Shown in pieces: positions 11,846-25,700 of a stretch of DNA of 64,000 bases. The DNA lies in contig JAEMWC010000037.1 in assembly GCA_016490735.1 (NCBI GenBank), forward strand, positions 208,501-272,500, written 5' to 3'. The notes under the pieces are model-generated. The model had not been told where the DNA came from. It did no database searches and was given only the letters and a program-made list of their open reading frames with translations. Numbering within the stretch: the first letter of the stretch is position 1; every line of letters begins with the position of its first letter. Source of the DNA: Pachyseris speciosa. Its lineage: Eukaryota; Cnidaria; Anthozoa; Scleractinia; Pachyseridae. Both the position numbers and the translations under genes were made by a program.

Positions 11846-12017
11846 AGAGTCTAAGGTGACATTACTGTTAAAGGATGCACTTGGAGGTAACTGTAAAACT
11901 AAAGCTCTTATCACCCTGCACCCTGCTGATACTTCAAGCCTTCCTAGTGTACTCAAAACAGCAGGACAGCTGGCACAAGTGCAGAATTATCCTATTGTCA
12001 ACGACTTTATGGCTAAG
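11846..12017 (+). CDS. CCDC78: CCDC78-like exon: end of the motor domain
   Basis: Acceptor tttctgttttag, donor AAG|gtacat. It begins with one base that completes a codon and ends in phase 0. The 57 residues include [19 protein letters not shown] and QNYPIVNDF, matching the last helices of a kinesin motor. It lacks the usual final S/T-x-LRYA wording (here [10 protein letters not shown]), so motor activity may be altered. Confidence 0.78.
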
Positions 12018-13756
12018 GTACATTATCTCTAATATATAGATTTAGCCAAGCCTAAAAACGGAGCTCCATGATATTTTTTACTGATATTACATGGCTTTCC
12101 TTGTGCCAATCTTTTGTGTCCAAAAAGTTGAGCAGTAGATTGAAAATGATGAGTTTTATGATCCAGATGAACTATTCGATAGCAAACGTTTGAAAAAACA
12201 AAACAAACATTCTTGAGTCCAAACTTTCAGATGAGAGTGTAAAGGAATTCAAACTGGATAAAACCCAAAACATTGCAAGAAAACAATGCATGATGCGTAT
12301 GTTTGTTCAAAGATTCTTGGAGAAGGTGGAGAAAGTAGACAAGTAAGAAATGTGTCTTGTACTGAGTAAGCTAGAAAAATTATTGAGCAATTTTGACATA
12401 AATGTCCATAGAAAAGAAAAAGAGGAGTACCGACCTGATAGTTTAGAGCAGCCAACAGGAATTGACCTTAGTTTGAAAACCAAACACAACAAAACATATT
12501 TGCAAGGAAACACAGGTTTGACGTAAAACATCCATAAAACAGTCAACAGGAATTGACTGCAATTCACAAACCACAGAACAATATAAAGTTACAATAAAAC
12601 AAACTACAATGTGCTGGTTTCTTTGAAGATTTTGTAGGTTCCTCTGGAGAAGGTGGGGAAATTAGACGGCACTTCTTGTTGTAAGTTTAAAAAAAATTGC
12701 TAAGCAATTTTGACATAATTGTGGGTAGAAAAGACGAAAGGAGAACAAACCTGATAGTTTGGATAGGTAATCACATGGGGCCAAGTAAAATGTGTTTTCA
12801 GAAGTTGCTGCAATTGCCCTTGTCGCACAAAACAGAAGTGATACTAATCCTTAATTTAACGAGGATTGTGATTATTGTGATTATGTATTAATAACATAAG
12901 GGCAAATGTTTCTTGACACTGTTGAAGCACTGACATCGAAAAACAGTCAGCCAAGCAGATTAAAAACATTTGTTCGCTTGCAAGCATAACAACAAAACAA
13001 ACATGCAAACAATTCAACTACTTCTTTGTGTCGAAAACGAGTAGAGATGATTGTTATTTATGTCCAGTCAAATTAAAAATACTGCAGTTAAGCTAAATAT
13101 GAGTTTCATTCCAGAACAAAGGTAACAACAATTAAACCAAATGTTAAGCTTCAATTTATTTAATTCACCTGTGTTGTAGAGATTTCTACCACTTAAAAAT
13201 ATGAATCCACTTCAGTAAAAACACACATCTCCAAAAATTGCAAATGGTTCATCCAAAGAAAGAAATTCTTCCACCAAGTTTGAGCTACTTGTTCCTGAAT
13301 GCCAGTGAACTGTTAACCTTTCTTGGGGAGCTGCAAGATGCCGCGGTAAAGTGAAAGCCCTTGAAGCGCATTATATTATTATATTATTATATATTATTAT
13401 TATATTATCACTTGAAAATTCATCTTCCAGAGGATCTTTTAACTAGTTCTTGATTTTTATGCCTTTTACTCAAATTAATAGACAAACTTTGAAGAAGATG
13501 ATTCGAAGTTGTTTTGCTCAAAATGAAGAAAGCAACTGAATGTGAAATTTTGAGCCACAGAAAGTGCACGAAACATTAATCCTTGCTTTGGTTTGGGTAT
13601 CACGTTTCCGTTAACCTGGTTTGGTTAACCTGGCTTGGGCCTGCAATCCAATCAAAAACCAGTACCTGGCCAGCGGTCAACTTCAAAAACAGCCGACCTT
13701 GATGAGTTCTAAACTTGAGCCCATGATTTGGTCACATGATACTGGTCAGCGGATAA

Positions 13757-13789
<33 letters not shown>

Positions 13790-16700
13790 TGATGTCCTAT
13801 ATCAAAGATGTACACTGTAAATTAGGTGGTCAGCTGGAGAGTGGCCGCCATGTCGAGCTCAAGTATACAAGCATTGATTATTATCATTATGGGTATTATT
13901 ACTTATTTGGCAACTCTGTTGTTGTCGTACATACGTGCCCACGAGCAATACCGCTAGCCATGATTGCCATTAGAAAAGCAATTCATGGGTTCCTGTAAGT
14001 TTTTATTGTGACATTGTGGTGGTGAACAGCAGTGGTCAGGTGTTGAACATTACACTTGAGGTTGGTGCTTTGGAGCCCCTAGAGCCATTTGCAGTTGTGT
14101 TGTTTCCTTGACAAGGAAGTTTTCTCTATGTTGACTCAATTCCTTCAGGTGTATTGAGGGATTTGCTATACCAGCCATACCCTGGCTGTATAGCTCTATG
14201 GTGGACTGGATATCCATTGAAGCAGGCATGGCAATATTAGAGCTGCTTCATCCTACATGTACAGAATCCAGGCTGAGCTTCTGGCCACTTGGGCTGCCTG
14301 TGACTGATGACTTTTGTAATCAAACAATAATCAATCAAATATGTTTATTCCTCTTGTGATATGGCATTAACAATGCTAAATTATAAGAGGGGCCAGTAAC
14401 AAATACAAATTAAATAATATATCATTCAACAAGAAAGACAACATAGGCATGTGAAGCATGCGTGAGCTATATTGTAATGGCTTACCGCTGGACGACATGT
14501 GAATGACTGGTGTAATCTCAGAACTAGTAATAAATGATAGCAGAAACGAGGCGTTTTCAAAACCATATGTTTTCAAAAGACTCCACTTTTGAAACCGTTT
14601 TCAAAAGTCTTCGTTTTCATCAGCGTTTTTGGGCATTTTAGTGTGGATGGATAGGCTAAAATGCATCAAAATGTATCCTTTTTCAAACAAAATGCATTAG
14701 TGTACCCTGAGTCACAGAGATTTTATTTTTCTTTAGTGAGGAGTGGTGAACCTGCTCAAGTGACCTCTGGAGTGTGGATTCGCTTGCTTTCCTGATATTT
14801 GGTGCAAGTTATGTTTCTGTCCTGTTTCACTTGTGGGAACGGGCACTTCTGATTGGGCAGATATTTATAGGTTTGAAACTGTTTCATACCTATGAATATT
14901 TTCATTTCACAGCGCACTTGTTGTAAACAAAATCTTTTGGCATTTGTGTTTTGTTACCGGAATGAAAAATATTGTAACAATGTTTAAAATCATTTATAAG
15001 GCCCATGAAATTTGAAAGAAAGTCCATAACTTTCCATGAATTTACTTTTACATGTAACCAGATTGTTTGTGATATAAACATAATTTAATCAGCCTTGACA
15101 ATTACAAGAGTTTCAATGATTGGTTCCTGATTTTATTGAATTACCCAATATTTGGTTACGGCTCACTGAATTTTGCCATTACCGTTGACATAACCAGTTT
15201 ACAAGCAATGAGTTTTAATCCAGCCTAAAAGTACTCAAGTGGTTAAAACTTCATATTTGTAATACATGTGCTTCCCTTTTGTGTTCATTGCATTCCTTTT
15301 TTGCAATATTTAACCCATTGGCACCCGTGCCGGCCAAAACCGGCCGTAAAAAACTCCCATGCTTCAAAACATTGCAACTCTCTCAATCGCACGAATATTG
15401 CCTTAACTGTTAGTTGTGAGCACGAAATGGAATGCCCTTTAAATTTGGATATCCAATAAATGCAAGAAACGTAGCGATTTTTACCAAATATGGCCTTTTG
15501 AGTTTGGACAAGAACGAAACTGGCCGTTTTTAACGTCAAAGAGAAACAACAAAAATGCCCCTTTTTGCCTTCATGTTTTTTTAGGGAAATCATCGTCGAA
15601 AAACCAAAACTCAACCATCATAACGAAATTCAGTCCTTTTTCTAGCTTAGAAATGACTTTTTTTGTTCATATTCTTCTCCCGAGCGTAGATACAGCCTTT
15701 TGTTCCAGTGCATTCGGGCCTTCCCGACATTTTCCACATCTTGAGCGCATTGCATGCTCGGAACTAACGAGAATTTTTGACAGCGCCCGTTCCTTCCCCC
15801 AATTCTTTCACATATAAACTAAGTTTACAGCCACTCCAACCTGCCTGGGAAATGCCCTTTAAATTTGGATATCCAATAAATTTGGATATCCAATAAATTT
15901 GGATATCCAATAAATGCAAGAAACGTAGCGATTTTTACCAAATAGGGCCTTTTGAGTTTGGACAAGAACGAAACTGGCCGTTTTTAACGTCAAAGAGAAA
16001 CAACAAAAATGCCCCTTTTTGCCTTCATGTTTTTTTAGGGAAATCATCGTTGAAAAACCAAATCTCAACCATCATAACGAAATTCAGTCCTTTTTCTAGC
16101 TTAGAAATGACTTTTTTTGTTCATATTCTTCTCCCGAGCGTAGATACAGCCTTTTGTTCCAGTGCATTCGGGCCTTCCCGACATTTTCCACATCTTGAGC
16201 GCATTGCATGCTGGGAACTAACGAGAATTTTTGACAGCGCCCGTTCCTTCCCCAATTCTTTCACATATAAACTAAGTTTACAGCCACTCCGACCTGCCGC
16301 CAAAATTTCCTGCTCGTGGTCATCTTCAGTACACAGAAATTCCAAAATATGTGGCGGTAGGTCGAGAAATTCATCAATAGTCGAGTCCCAAAGGTACTAA
16401 GTGTTCGACCGGCCAAATTCCCAGTTCGTCGAGTAACAAGCCAAATTCAACAACAAAGTACATCACCTTGCTCGATTCTTTGAGAAAGTGGACTCTTAGC
16501 TACCGTCACGCTTAATGATGCTCATCAGGCAGCCGCTAAAGATGAAAAATGGCTGTAAATTTAGCAGAAATCGCAAGCAAACCGAACTTGGGCCATTGCT
16601 GTCGCTTCACGGATAAAAAATAGCTACGTCAAAATGACGTTTTCAGAAACCTTGAGCCTCCAGTGGCTTAGGACAGCACCACTTTCCCCTGGTAGTTCAA

Positions 16701-19700
16701 ATAAAGAGTCACGAATTGCTATTCATCGTTTATAGGTGGAAAATCACTCCGAAAATGTAAAAACCTGCGGTAGTCAATGGGTTAAAGGTCATGTTTTCGC
16801 AAGTTTGTTTCGAAGATGTTTACAGTACTGAACTCCATATTGATTGGCCACTATAACCACTATGCAAATTAGCCAAAAAAGCCCTTGAATGGGCCTCTTT
16901 GGCGCTTTTCACCACAGCATTTAATAACAAGAGCATTTAATACATGTAGATCACATGACTCTAATCACAAATAATATTTGCATTAGCAGTAACTGAAAAT
17001 TCAAAGAAATACAGCAAGCTGAATTATTGATTTTGAATGACTGGCAAAAATGCCTTTGATTCTCAAAGCTTTCTTCGTCATTTGCGCCCCTTCAAATTTC
17101 ATGTCAGAGGCAGTCAAGGCTGGCCATTAGAATGTTTCCACACCATTCTCATATTTCAAAGGGCATGTTTTGATCAGAAAAGATGAAAAATTTCAATGGT
17201 CTCGAACTTTTGGGCATGCAAGAAGGTCACGAGGGGGTGACAAACTAGTCCTTTCCTATCTTGTGCCCAGAGCAACTTTACCATTGATCAAGACAGCACA
17301 ACATGTGCTTGATGCTGACCAGAAACTGACGCGAGCTTTGAGTTGTCCTGTCTTGGTCCTGTCTGCTCTTTCAATGCATGCATGTGTTCAATACAAAAGG
17401 TCTCACTCTCCGGAAAAGACTACCATAGTAGTGGTATTGGTTTGTCTGATCGTAATAAATATGACACGCATCACCAGTTGTATGGTGTGCAACATTTCTC
17501 TTTCACCTATCTCTGTGCATGACCCACATGCATGGGTAAGTTAGTCTAGTTACTGACCTTCACTGATCTTTATCTCTGATATACTCCTTTAAAAGAGGCA
17601 ATTGGATTGGCTGCTAGCTGAACAATACATCTAAACTAGCCTTTATTTCATTGGTTGGATGAATTATTGGTCCACCCATCCACCCAAAAATGCTGCATGC
17701 CGACTAAGAAGCTATTTCTTGTTCCACAAAATAGCTCAAAAAGAGCAAAAACAAGTTCATGTATAGTAGTGAAATGTCACAAATCTGTCAGTGTGCAAAA
17801 GCTTGTTAGTGGTTGCACACTAGCTAGCACTGCAGCTGCCTGACAAAGGCAATATCCAGGGCTTACACTTGTGTGCATATATGGGGAGCAGGTTGGCCAT
17901 TCAGGGAGAAGATGGTTGTTTACCATTTACATAGGAAAACTGGTTGGTCGACGGTTGCAGTAAGTGGTTCGCATCAAACACCCAAATGAAAATTTCCATG
18001 GGACGTGCATGTTCCATTTACACAAACATTCCCAACAGTCGGATTTACAGAGCGATCCAAGTCGAAAGGCCTGGAACTGGTAGAAATGAGCAAATGGAAC
18101 GCACATTTCTGTTTGGGAATTTTGGACTACCTTCCAAGAAATTCTGTTTTTTGAAATTTTCCATTTCAGAAGACCAATTTACATTTCAATTAACATTTCC
18201 AGATTTTCTTGGTATGTGGTAAACAACCGATGAGTTGATATGGTACGGATGAACTGTTTGCATGCTTGAATGCTCTTCTCAGATGGTAAGTGCAGCCCCA
18301 AACTAACAAGCATCTCTTGCATTGTATAACAATACAAAAGAAACAGTAGCAGCATAGTTAATCTGTGCATTAATGTTGTGTCACTCTGTATCTATTTATT
18401 CACAGTTTGAAGAGAAACAGATAATTGTTTCATAAGCCATATACATGTAGAAAACTTGCATAATTTATCCTAGAAAACAGCTTTTAGGATACTAACCTTG
18501 GATTCTGAATCCTACAGGATATCATAGGATCAATGAACGTAGTAGTATAGGGTATATTGATTCAATACCGGCGCGCCTCGTCCACCCCCAACAAGCCTTC
18601 GTTTCTCCCAAACAAAGCCCCCAACACACACTTCTCCCCTCCGGTCGAAGTGTATGTTGGGGGAGGGCTTTGTTTGGGGGAAACAAAGGCTTTTTGGGAG
18701 TGTCCTCGTTATGCCAGTATTGAATCAATACACCCTATACTACTCCGACACAAACAACCCCAAACCAAGAGCCCAAAACAAGAAAACAAAAGTATCCAAA
18801 AGAAAGCGGGCACCCCTTTTAGAGATTGGGTCCCGTGAGGTTAGAATTGATGGAAGTCAACACACGGTGCCCGGCACCCCTTTTAGAGGTTGGGTACCGT
18901 GGGGCAGAATTGATGGAGCAGCCAGTGCCAGCCCCACGCAGACAGCGGCCCCCAATGCTGGTCCCCTATGCGTCACCCCCAGAATTAAAATTACGAGAAA
19001 AAAACTTTCCCCATAAATATACCCACACCATGTCAGCTGTGTTTTTGCAGCAAGACGTTTGGGCGGGGGTTTGATCCCTTGTACCCCCCGTAAGACCAGA
19101 TCCCCAAACTAATTACCAAACAACACTTGCAACATTGTTGGGTAACCCAAATGTTGAGGGGGTGAAAATCAAAAGCGGTTGTCTGTTCACTCGCTGGCGA
19201 GTCAGCAACAATCTCGGAAGGAATCTGACATGAACTTTCATGAACAGGATTGAAAGGGTAGCCAACACCTCCTTTTATATTCGGCACTCCTATTCCTATT
19301 GGTTGAGAAACATAGATGATGGCTCTCTGATGCTTTATTATCACAACAAACAAGAGGATTCAATCTGGGTCAACTGGCGTGCTGACGCGAAAGCTTGGCT
19401 GTGGCGAAAAGAGGAAGAGCAGCTGTCTCAGAGTCAGTTTGAAAGACCAAACACACGATGGGTTTTTGAAGCCCTTTCTGATGTCTTTGTTAAGATTTTT
19501 TTTGTATTTTTTTCATTTTTTGCAGCAGGCTGCTAGTAATTTCACAAGTTTTAAACATTATTATTAAACTACTTACAATACACATTACGCTACATCACTT
19601 ATAATACAAAAAATAGTTAAATTTCATTATACACACACAGCTACATATACCCAACAACACAACATACGACTGACCCTTATGTTTTTCAGATAAAAAAAAA

Positions 19701-22700
19701 GCAGAGAAAATATAAAACGTAACAGTATCTTGGTGCATAAATTATAAGTCAAATTTGCCCCATTTCGCTATGTGAAGCGATAACTTATTTTTTGACTTTG
19801 CAATAACTAATTCAAGATTTTGAATCCTCTTTAATCTAGACAACTAATATAGGCAACGTTTTTCTGCAATGACAAGAATACAAATATTGTTTAGCGATTA
19901 GTAATACATGATTGACAAATAACTCATCTTCACAATTTGGCATTCCAAGCATAATTTCTTTGTTCTTGGGGTTATTTATATTTACATTTAAAGAGCGAAG
20001 CCACTTAATAACTTCTGCCCAGAATTCTTTCGTATAATAGATTAAGATATGTTCAAGGGATTCCAGAGAGAGAACACACTGGAGAAGACCCAACACCAAT
20101 TTTATACAAAAAGGCATTTGTCACTAGGCATTTGTTTAACAGTTTGAATTGAAATTCACACATCTTTGTGTTCGAGGTGACACGATGAGGCAAGCTATAG
20201 ATTTCTGGCCAGTCAAGGGTATCATTTATAAAAGAGCTCCTGTATTTCTCTTGAGCAGAAGGTATGGTGATAACTGTTTCTGAGTTCTTTATAAATAGTC
20301 TTTGACACAACTTTATTGATCGAGGTGTGTTGCCCGTTTAAACGTAAAACAATTTGCTCCTGCAAATTAAAAACCTTTTTAACAGAGGAAAAAGGTCTAT
20401 TAATTTTAATGAATCTCGCCATTGGTTTGGGAGGGCGTTTAACAAAGAAATAAGTCAAAATTGATCCAAAGGAGTAAGGTTGAGCTCTCTTAAATTGCAT
20501 TTAGTTATTAACTCGTTGTTTTCAGAAATGAGGTCTCCTATTCTTAAGATCCCCTTTTCCACCAGTGTTTTATAAAATACATGTACCCCGTCGATACGAA
20601 TAAGTTGATTATTCCAAAGAATAATTTGGAGAATTTCGTTTATATCATGAGTGATTTCTTCGTATTGATTATTTGCCACAGCATTTTGCGAAGCTCTTTA
20701 AGCAATCCTTGTAGAAATGTGGAAGCTTTTCTTCGTCAAGATCATAAACACCCGTCAGCCATTGATGGGAACAGGTCCTCTGCCGGAGTGGTTGAGGAAT
20801 TTGGCATGCGGGCGTCACGGTGCAATAGTGTGTTTGGACACATTTCAAGACAACCTTTGTCTCTGGAGATGTCTCGCTGTTCATCAAGGTGCCAGATCCG
20901 ACCGAAGTACCCAAAAGGCGTGGGAGTTGGCGAAGAGTTTCTTCCAGCTTGAAACCATTCCGCAAGATTATCCAAAAAGTTCACTCGATGAACATGATAA
21001 AGTCGAACAACATTTCAACCGCAGGGAGTCTTTCTCTGATTGGTTGGGGATTCGGGTGTATGAACCTGAGAAAAGAGGGGAGGAAATTATATGGGCGCTT
21101 TGTCAAAACCCCAACCCAAAACTGAAGAATGTTCTTACAATCGGCGTGTACGAATGGCACGCGTTTGTCGTGAAGATTGAGAGGTTGGGTCAAAACTACA
21201 TTTGCCCACATTACCAAACAAGAACCACGCAAGCGTGCAGTCTGCAACATCACATCGCAACCTTTTCTCGGGGAGAAACTGTGGTGGAATGCCCCAACCA
21301 AAAAATCATAAAACCTCAAACCGAGTTTGAGAAGGCTTTCTTCCCTGAATCAACTGCATCCCCCCAAGGGCTCCGCTGGGTGAAACAACAAGCCCGCCAA
21401 CGAGGAATTCACATTCATCGCGCCCAATGTGGGCACGAAGGCGAGCCCTGGCTTTTGGGGCGCCCAGTGGATGGATTCCACCTTGGCACCAAAACCGTTT
21501 TCCAATACCAAGGGTGTTTCTGGCACGGTTACCCCCGATGTTTCCCCGACTGCGACACAGAAATTACTCATGACGGGAAAACCGGCAAAAAGTTGTACCA
21601 AGCAACACCTCAATGGACATGAAAACTTCGGGAAGCGGGCTTCTGTGTAGTTGAAGCATGGTCGTGTCAAGTTAGGCAAACAAAGGAGGCACTGCCCCCC
21701 CCCCCCCATTTTCATAAGAACCTATGCACACGCGATCATCTTCGACTTCAAAGCATATGGGGACAAAACCCAGAGGAAAGATCCGACACCCACACTTCAC
21801 ATCAGAGATGTACACAAACTGATTTGTTTCACAATCGGGGACACTTGAACGCGAACTGACACACATTTGTGACAGAGACCCAGATGAACTGATCCGCAAG
21901 TTTGTGGAAGAGATCGAACGGCAGGGGAAAAGAATTCGGGAGGAAGTCAGAAGGGCTTTCATGCCAGACATCTTCAATTTGCTTCCCAAAAACCAATGAG
22001 CCAGAATTAGCGGGTGTTGCAACGAAGTGCCCGTGCTTGGTTTCAACTCTGGCCGCTTGATTTGAATCTTGTGAAAGAACATTTGGTGAGGTACCTCTCT
22101 GACACAACAAACAAAACAAGAAAAAGGAATCGACATTCTGAAAGACTCTGTCAGCATGAGAAGTCCAGGAGTCAGTCTTACACTATCTGATGCGGGGCTC
22201 AGTTGAACAAGGGGCAGAGCTGTGGAGCCCTTGCAAAGAGGCTTACAACTATCTTGTTGAAAGGGGCGGTGGTCAGACGCCCGAGTCTTGTGTTCACTCG
22301 CCACCAAGAAGTGGGTGTGACGTGACTGCGGTCGCACCAAGTTGCTGAACCCAAACTTTGCCAAAAATTCCTGGGCTACGATGCCAATGCGTTGTATTTG
22401 TCAACAATGCTGCAGGACATGCCCTGTGGGCAAGAGCAGCTGGTCCATGTCCCATAAGAGCAGAGGACCAGAGCACCCCCAGATTGAAGCAAAGGTTGCA
22501 GGAGGGCAAGTAGTTCGGCATTGCAGAAGTCGATCTGAAAGTTCCCGAGCCGTTGCTCCCCAAGTTTGAGGAGATGTGCCCCTTCTTCATCAACAAGCAA
22601 GTGCTGGCGGAAGCGGTGCCGGAGCACATGATGGAGTATCTGCGGTGCACCAGCAGAACCTGTGGGGACGGCAGAAAGTTGGTGGGGGCCCTGTCTGCAG

Positions 22701-25700
22701 AAAAAATGTTGTACGCCCCCCTCCTCCGCTGGTACATTGACAATGAAGTGGAGATCACAGCCCTTCACCGAACAATCAATTACAGACTGAAGAAGATTTT
22801 CACCTGGTTCATTGAGCATGTGATGGCGGCGCACTGAACAGGGGATGTGGACAAGAGCAAAGCCTTGTTGGCGGATGTGTTCAAACTATTGGGGAACAGC
22901 GTGTATGGGAAGATGATTGAAGCCTTGGAGAGGCCAACGTCATCTACACATCATCTACACGAAGGATGAAAAGGTTGTTAACAGAGCATTGCGAAGCTCC
23001 TTCTTCTCTGGCCTCGACGAAATCGGGGTGGCATATGAGCTGGAAAGCCGAAAGCCGAGGATCACGATCCGAAGGCCGTTCCAGGTTGGCATCGCAGTGT
23101 GCCATCTGGCCAAGCTCCAAATGCTCGAGTTTTACTACGACTTCCTGGACAAGTTCATGGACCGCCTCGACTTCGAGCTGATCCAGATGGACATGGACAG
23201 CAACTACATGGCAATCTCTTCCACAAAGTTGGAAGACATTGTCAAGCCGGAGATGAGGGCCAAGTTTGAGGTGGAAAAGAAGCAGTGGCTCGCTTGGGAC
23301 AAGTGGAGCAGCCGCACCCCAGGGTTGTTCAAGCTGGAGTGCGAGGGTCATCGAATGATCACGCTCTCGAAGTGTTATTTCGTGGACGCCGACAGTGGCA
23401 AAAGCAAGTTCAGCACAAAAGGGATGAACCAGAGGCAAAACGTCATCAGTTGGGATCGTTTCAAGGCGGCACTCGAGGGGCACAAAGACATGGCGACAAA
23501 CACAGGCTTCCGCATGAGAGATGAGCAGATGGTGACTTGCGTGTAGCAGAAGCTGGGTCTAAGTGCATACTACGACAAATGGTGGGTGCTGCCGGATGGC
23601 ATTCACACTGAGCCAATTGAATATCACATCCCCAGCCCTTAACCAGGCTTGGTTGGGTGTAACTCGGTGTTTGGGGTGACAACCATCAACTCTTCCCAAA
23701 CAAAGTTGCATTTCAGCCCATCAGTCCCCCCCCCCCCCCCCAGCGTCTCAGGATGGGAAATCCAATACAGGACAGGTTGGCCCGGTTTCACCATGACCCT
23801 TTCAACCTCGAACACTTTCAAAGACCAAACCAGATCTGTGGCCCTTCTCACACCACCTTCCAACTCACCAGGTTGGAACAGATAGCAAACTTCAACGCCA
23901 AGGGGGAGCATTTTTTCAGCCGCGCCAACAGGTCTGTAATACGGAGTTGCTGGCTGGGCAAAAACAGATTGTTTTAGGATTGCATCTGCGGGCTTCAATC
24001 CTGTCAGCCACGTGGTCTGGTTGTTGAGAGCAGCAACAACCCTTGGAAGCCTGGCCACCCACGCAACAGACCACGCCCCCTCCGGCAGCCGCATTTCGAC
24101 TGCATACTGGTGCCCAGACGCTCAGCCAGAGTGTGGTTGAAACGTTCCACAATCGCCTGGTCGTGGTGCAGTTCCACATGTCCACAGCGAATGCCTGTTC
24201 CATGTGCCTCCATTACTCTGGAAACAGCTCCCATGAACTCATGCCCCGGATCCACCTGCAGCAGCTTTGGCCATTTGAGAGGGCCATGCTTGTAAATCCT
24301 TTCAAAGGCCCGCACCACCTTGTCAGAATTTTTTGTGGTCAGAGTTGGCTTCTTTGAAGCGGCTGGCCACATCGACCACAGTCAGCGTGTATTTAAAACT
24401 TTTGTGCCACACCTTGTCGTGCGGCATGAAGAGCAGGTTGGCTTGGTGCACGGCATTGGGTGTTGGCACGTCAAACTTCAGCCGGGGAATGTGTCGTGGT
24501 GCGGGAAGAAAGATCTGCCAAAGAGCCTGCTTTTCCAACCACTGTTTGGTCACAGTTTCCGAAACTTTTGCGGCTTGGGCCAGTTTTTTCACTGCGGCAA
24601 GCCCTTTCCAATAACCTTCAGGGCTGTAGTAAATTTTTGAAAGGCATTTTTCCTGCTTCAAGGCAGGAGTTTTTTGGGCAGGATTTTCCATTGGACCTAT
24701 AAAACAGTGGAAAAGATTGCATCCACAAGGATGTGCTGTAGGAAATCAATGGTTGGAGGACATTGAGAAGTTTGAACTCGTGTGTCACAGCTGTCAAAAG
24801 GTTGAGGAGCTCGGCACCCCAACCAAAACTAGGGAGGAGGTGGGGTGGCCAGCCAACCCTGTTTTACCCCCCCCCCCCACCTTCGCAAAATTCTCAATAA
24901 ACAGAATATTCAATGTGACCAACACCATTTTGGATGGTGGGTGTGAACTTTGCGACCCGTCTTGGTGGAAGTTCTTGGGAAGCCTCATCTGTGATTTCAG
25001 GGAGTTTCTCAATCCCAGGTCGGTGAATTTTGTTTGGTTTTTGTATGATTACTTTCAAGCAGTTCCAGAAGAAGCTTGGCCGCGCAAAAAAGAAATTCTC
25101 GTGCACCTCTTTCCTGCCGTCAAAAAATACACCCAGCAACACGTCGCCGGGAGAAAGAAAGGTTCGACAAATGGTGGTGGGACTTGAATCAATCAACGTG
25201 ATCGTGGCCTTCACTCCGCGACGAAATGTTTGGCATAATTCGCATGGATTTTTTCGGGGATTTCCATGCAACGGTCGCTGACAAAGTCATTGACCATTTT
25301 CAGCTTGTCAAGAAAGGCTTTTTCGTCGAATTCCTGGATCGCGTCAACAATTTTTTTTGTACTCAACCCCGGCGAAGTCGCCTTGGCTGAAACCAGTCAG
25401 AGTAGCAAAGACAGTGGGATTCAGGGTGATGCCCCAGCAATCGCAGAAGTGATGACGGCCTTGCCAGCCACAATGTTGCAAAACAAGTTTTTTCTCTGAA
25501 AGCTGTGAAAAAGCTTGTAGCCCCAATGTTTCTTGATAGGGCTGGGTCGACGTGGTTGAAGTCGAAAACGGTGCACTGGGGAACAGCGCTGGCCATTTAT
25601 GTTAAAAAGGAAAAAATTTCGTCCCACAACGAACTCGACGACCAGCCTTGCCATATTATTTCGGCCAAGGTTTGAAGTTTTGAAACTTATAGAGGAAAAG

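Noticed and set aside
13621..13998. 125-codon ORF as a host exon
   Set aside because: No coiled-coil pattern or motor motif, no convincing splice sites, and a low-complexity Tyr/His end. Probably repeat-derived.
15285..15614. 109-codon minus-strand ORF, also seen at 15859-16068 and 56239-56578
   Set aside because: Lies within the family III TTAA element; recurrence reflects the repeat, not a conserved host gene.
22944..23483. 179-codon minus-strand ORF
   Set aside because: Antisense shadow of the polymerase palm and thumb region.
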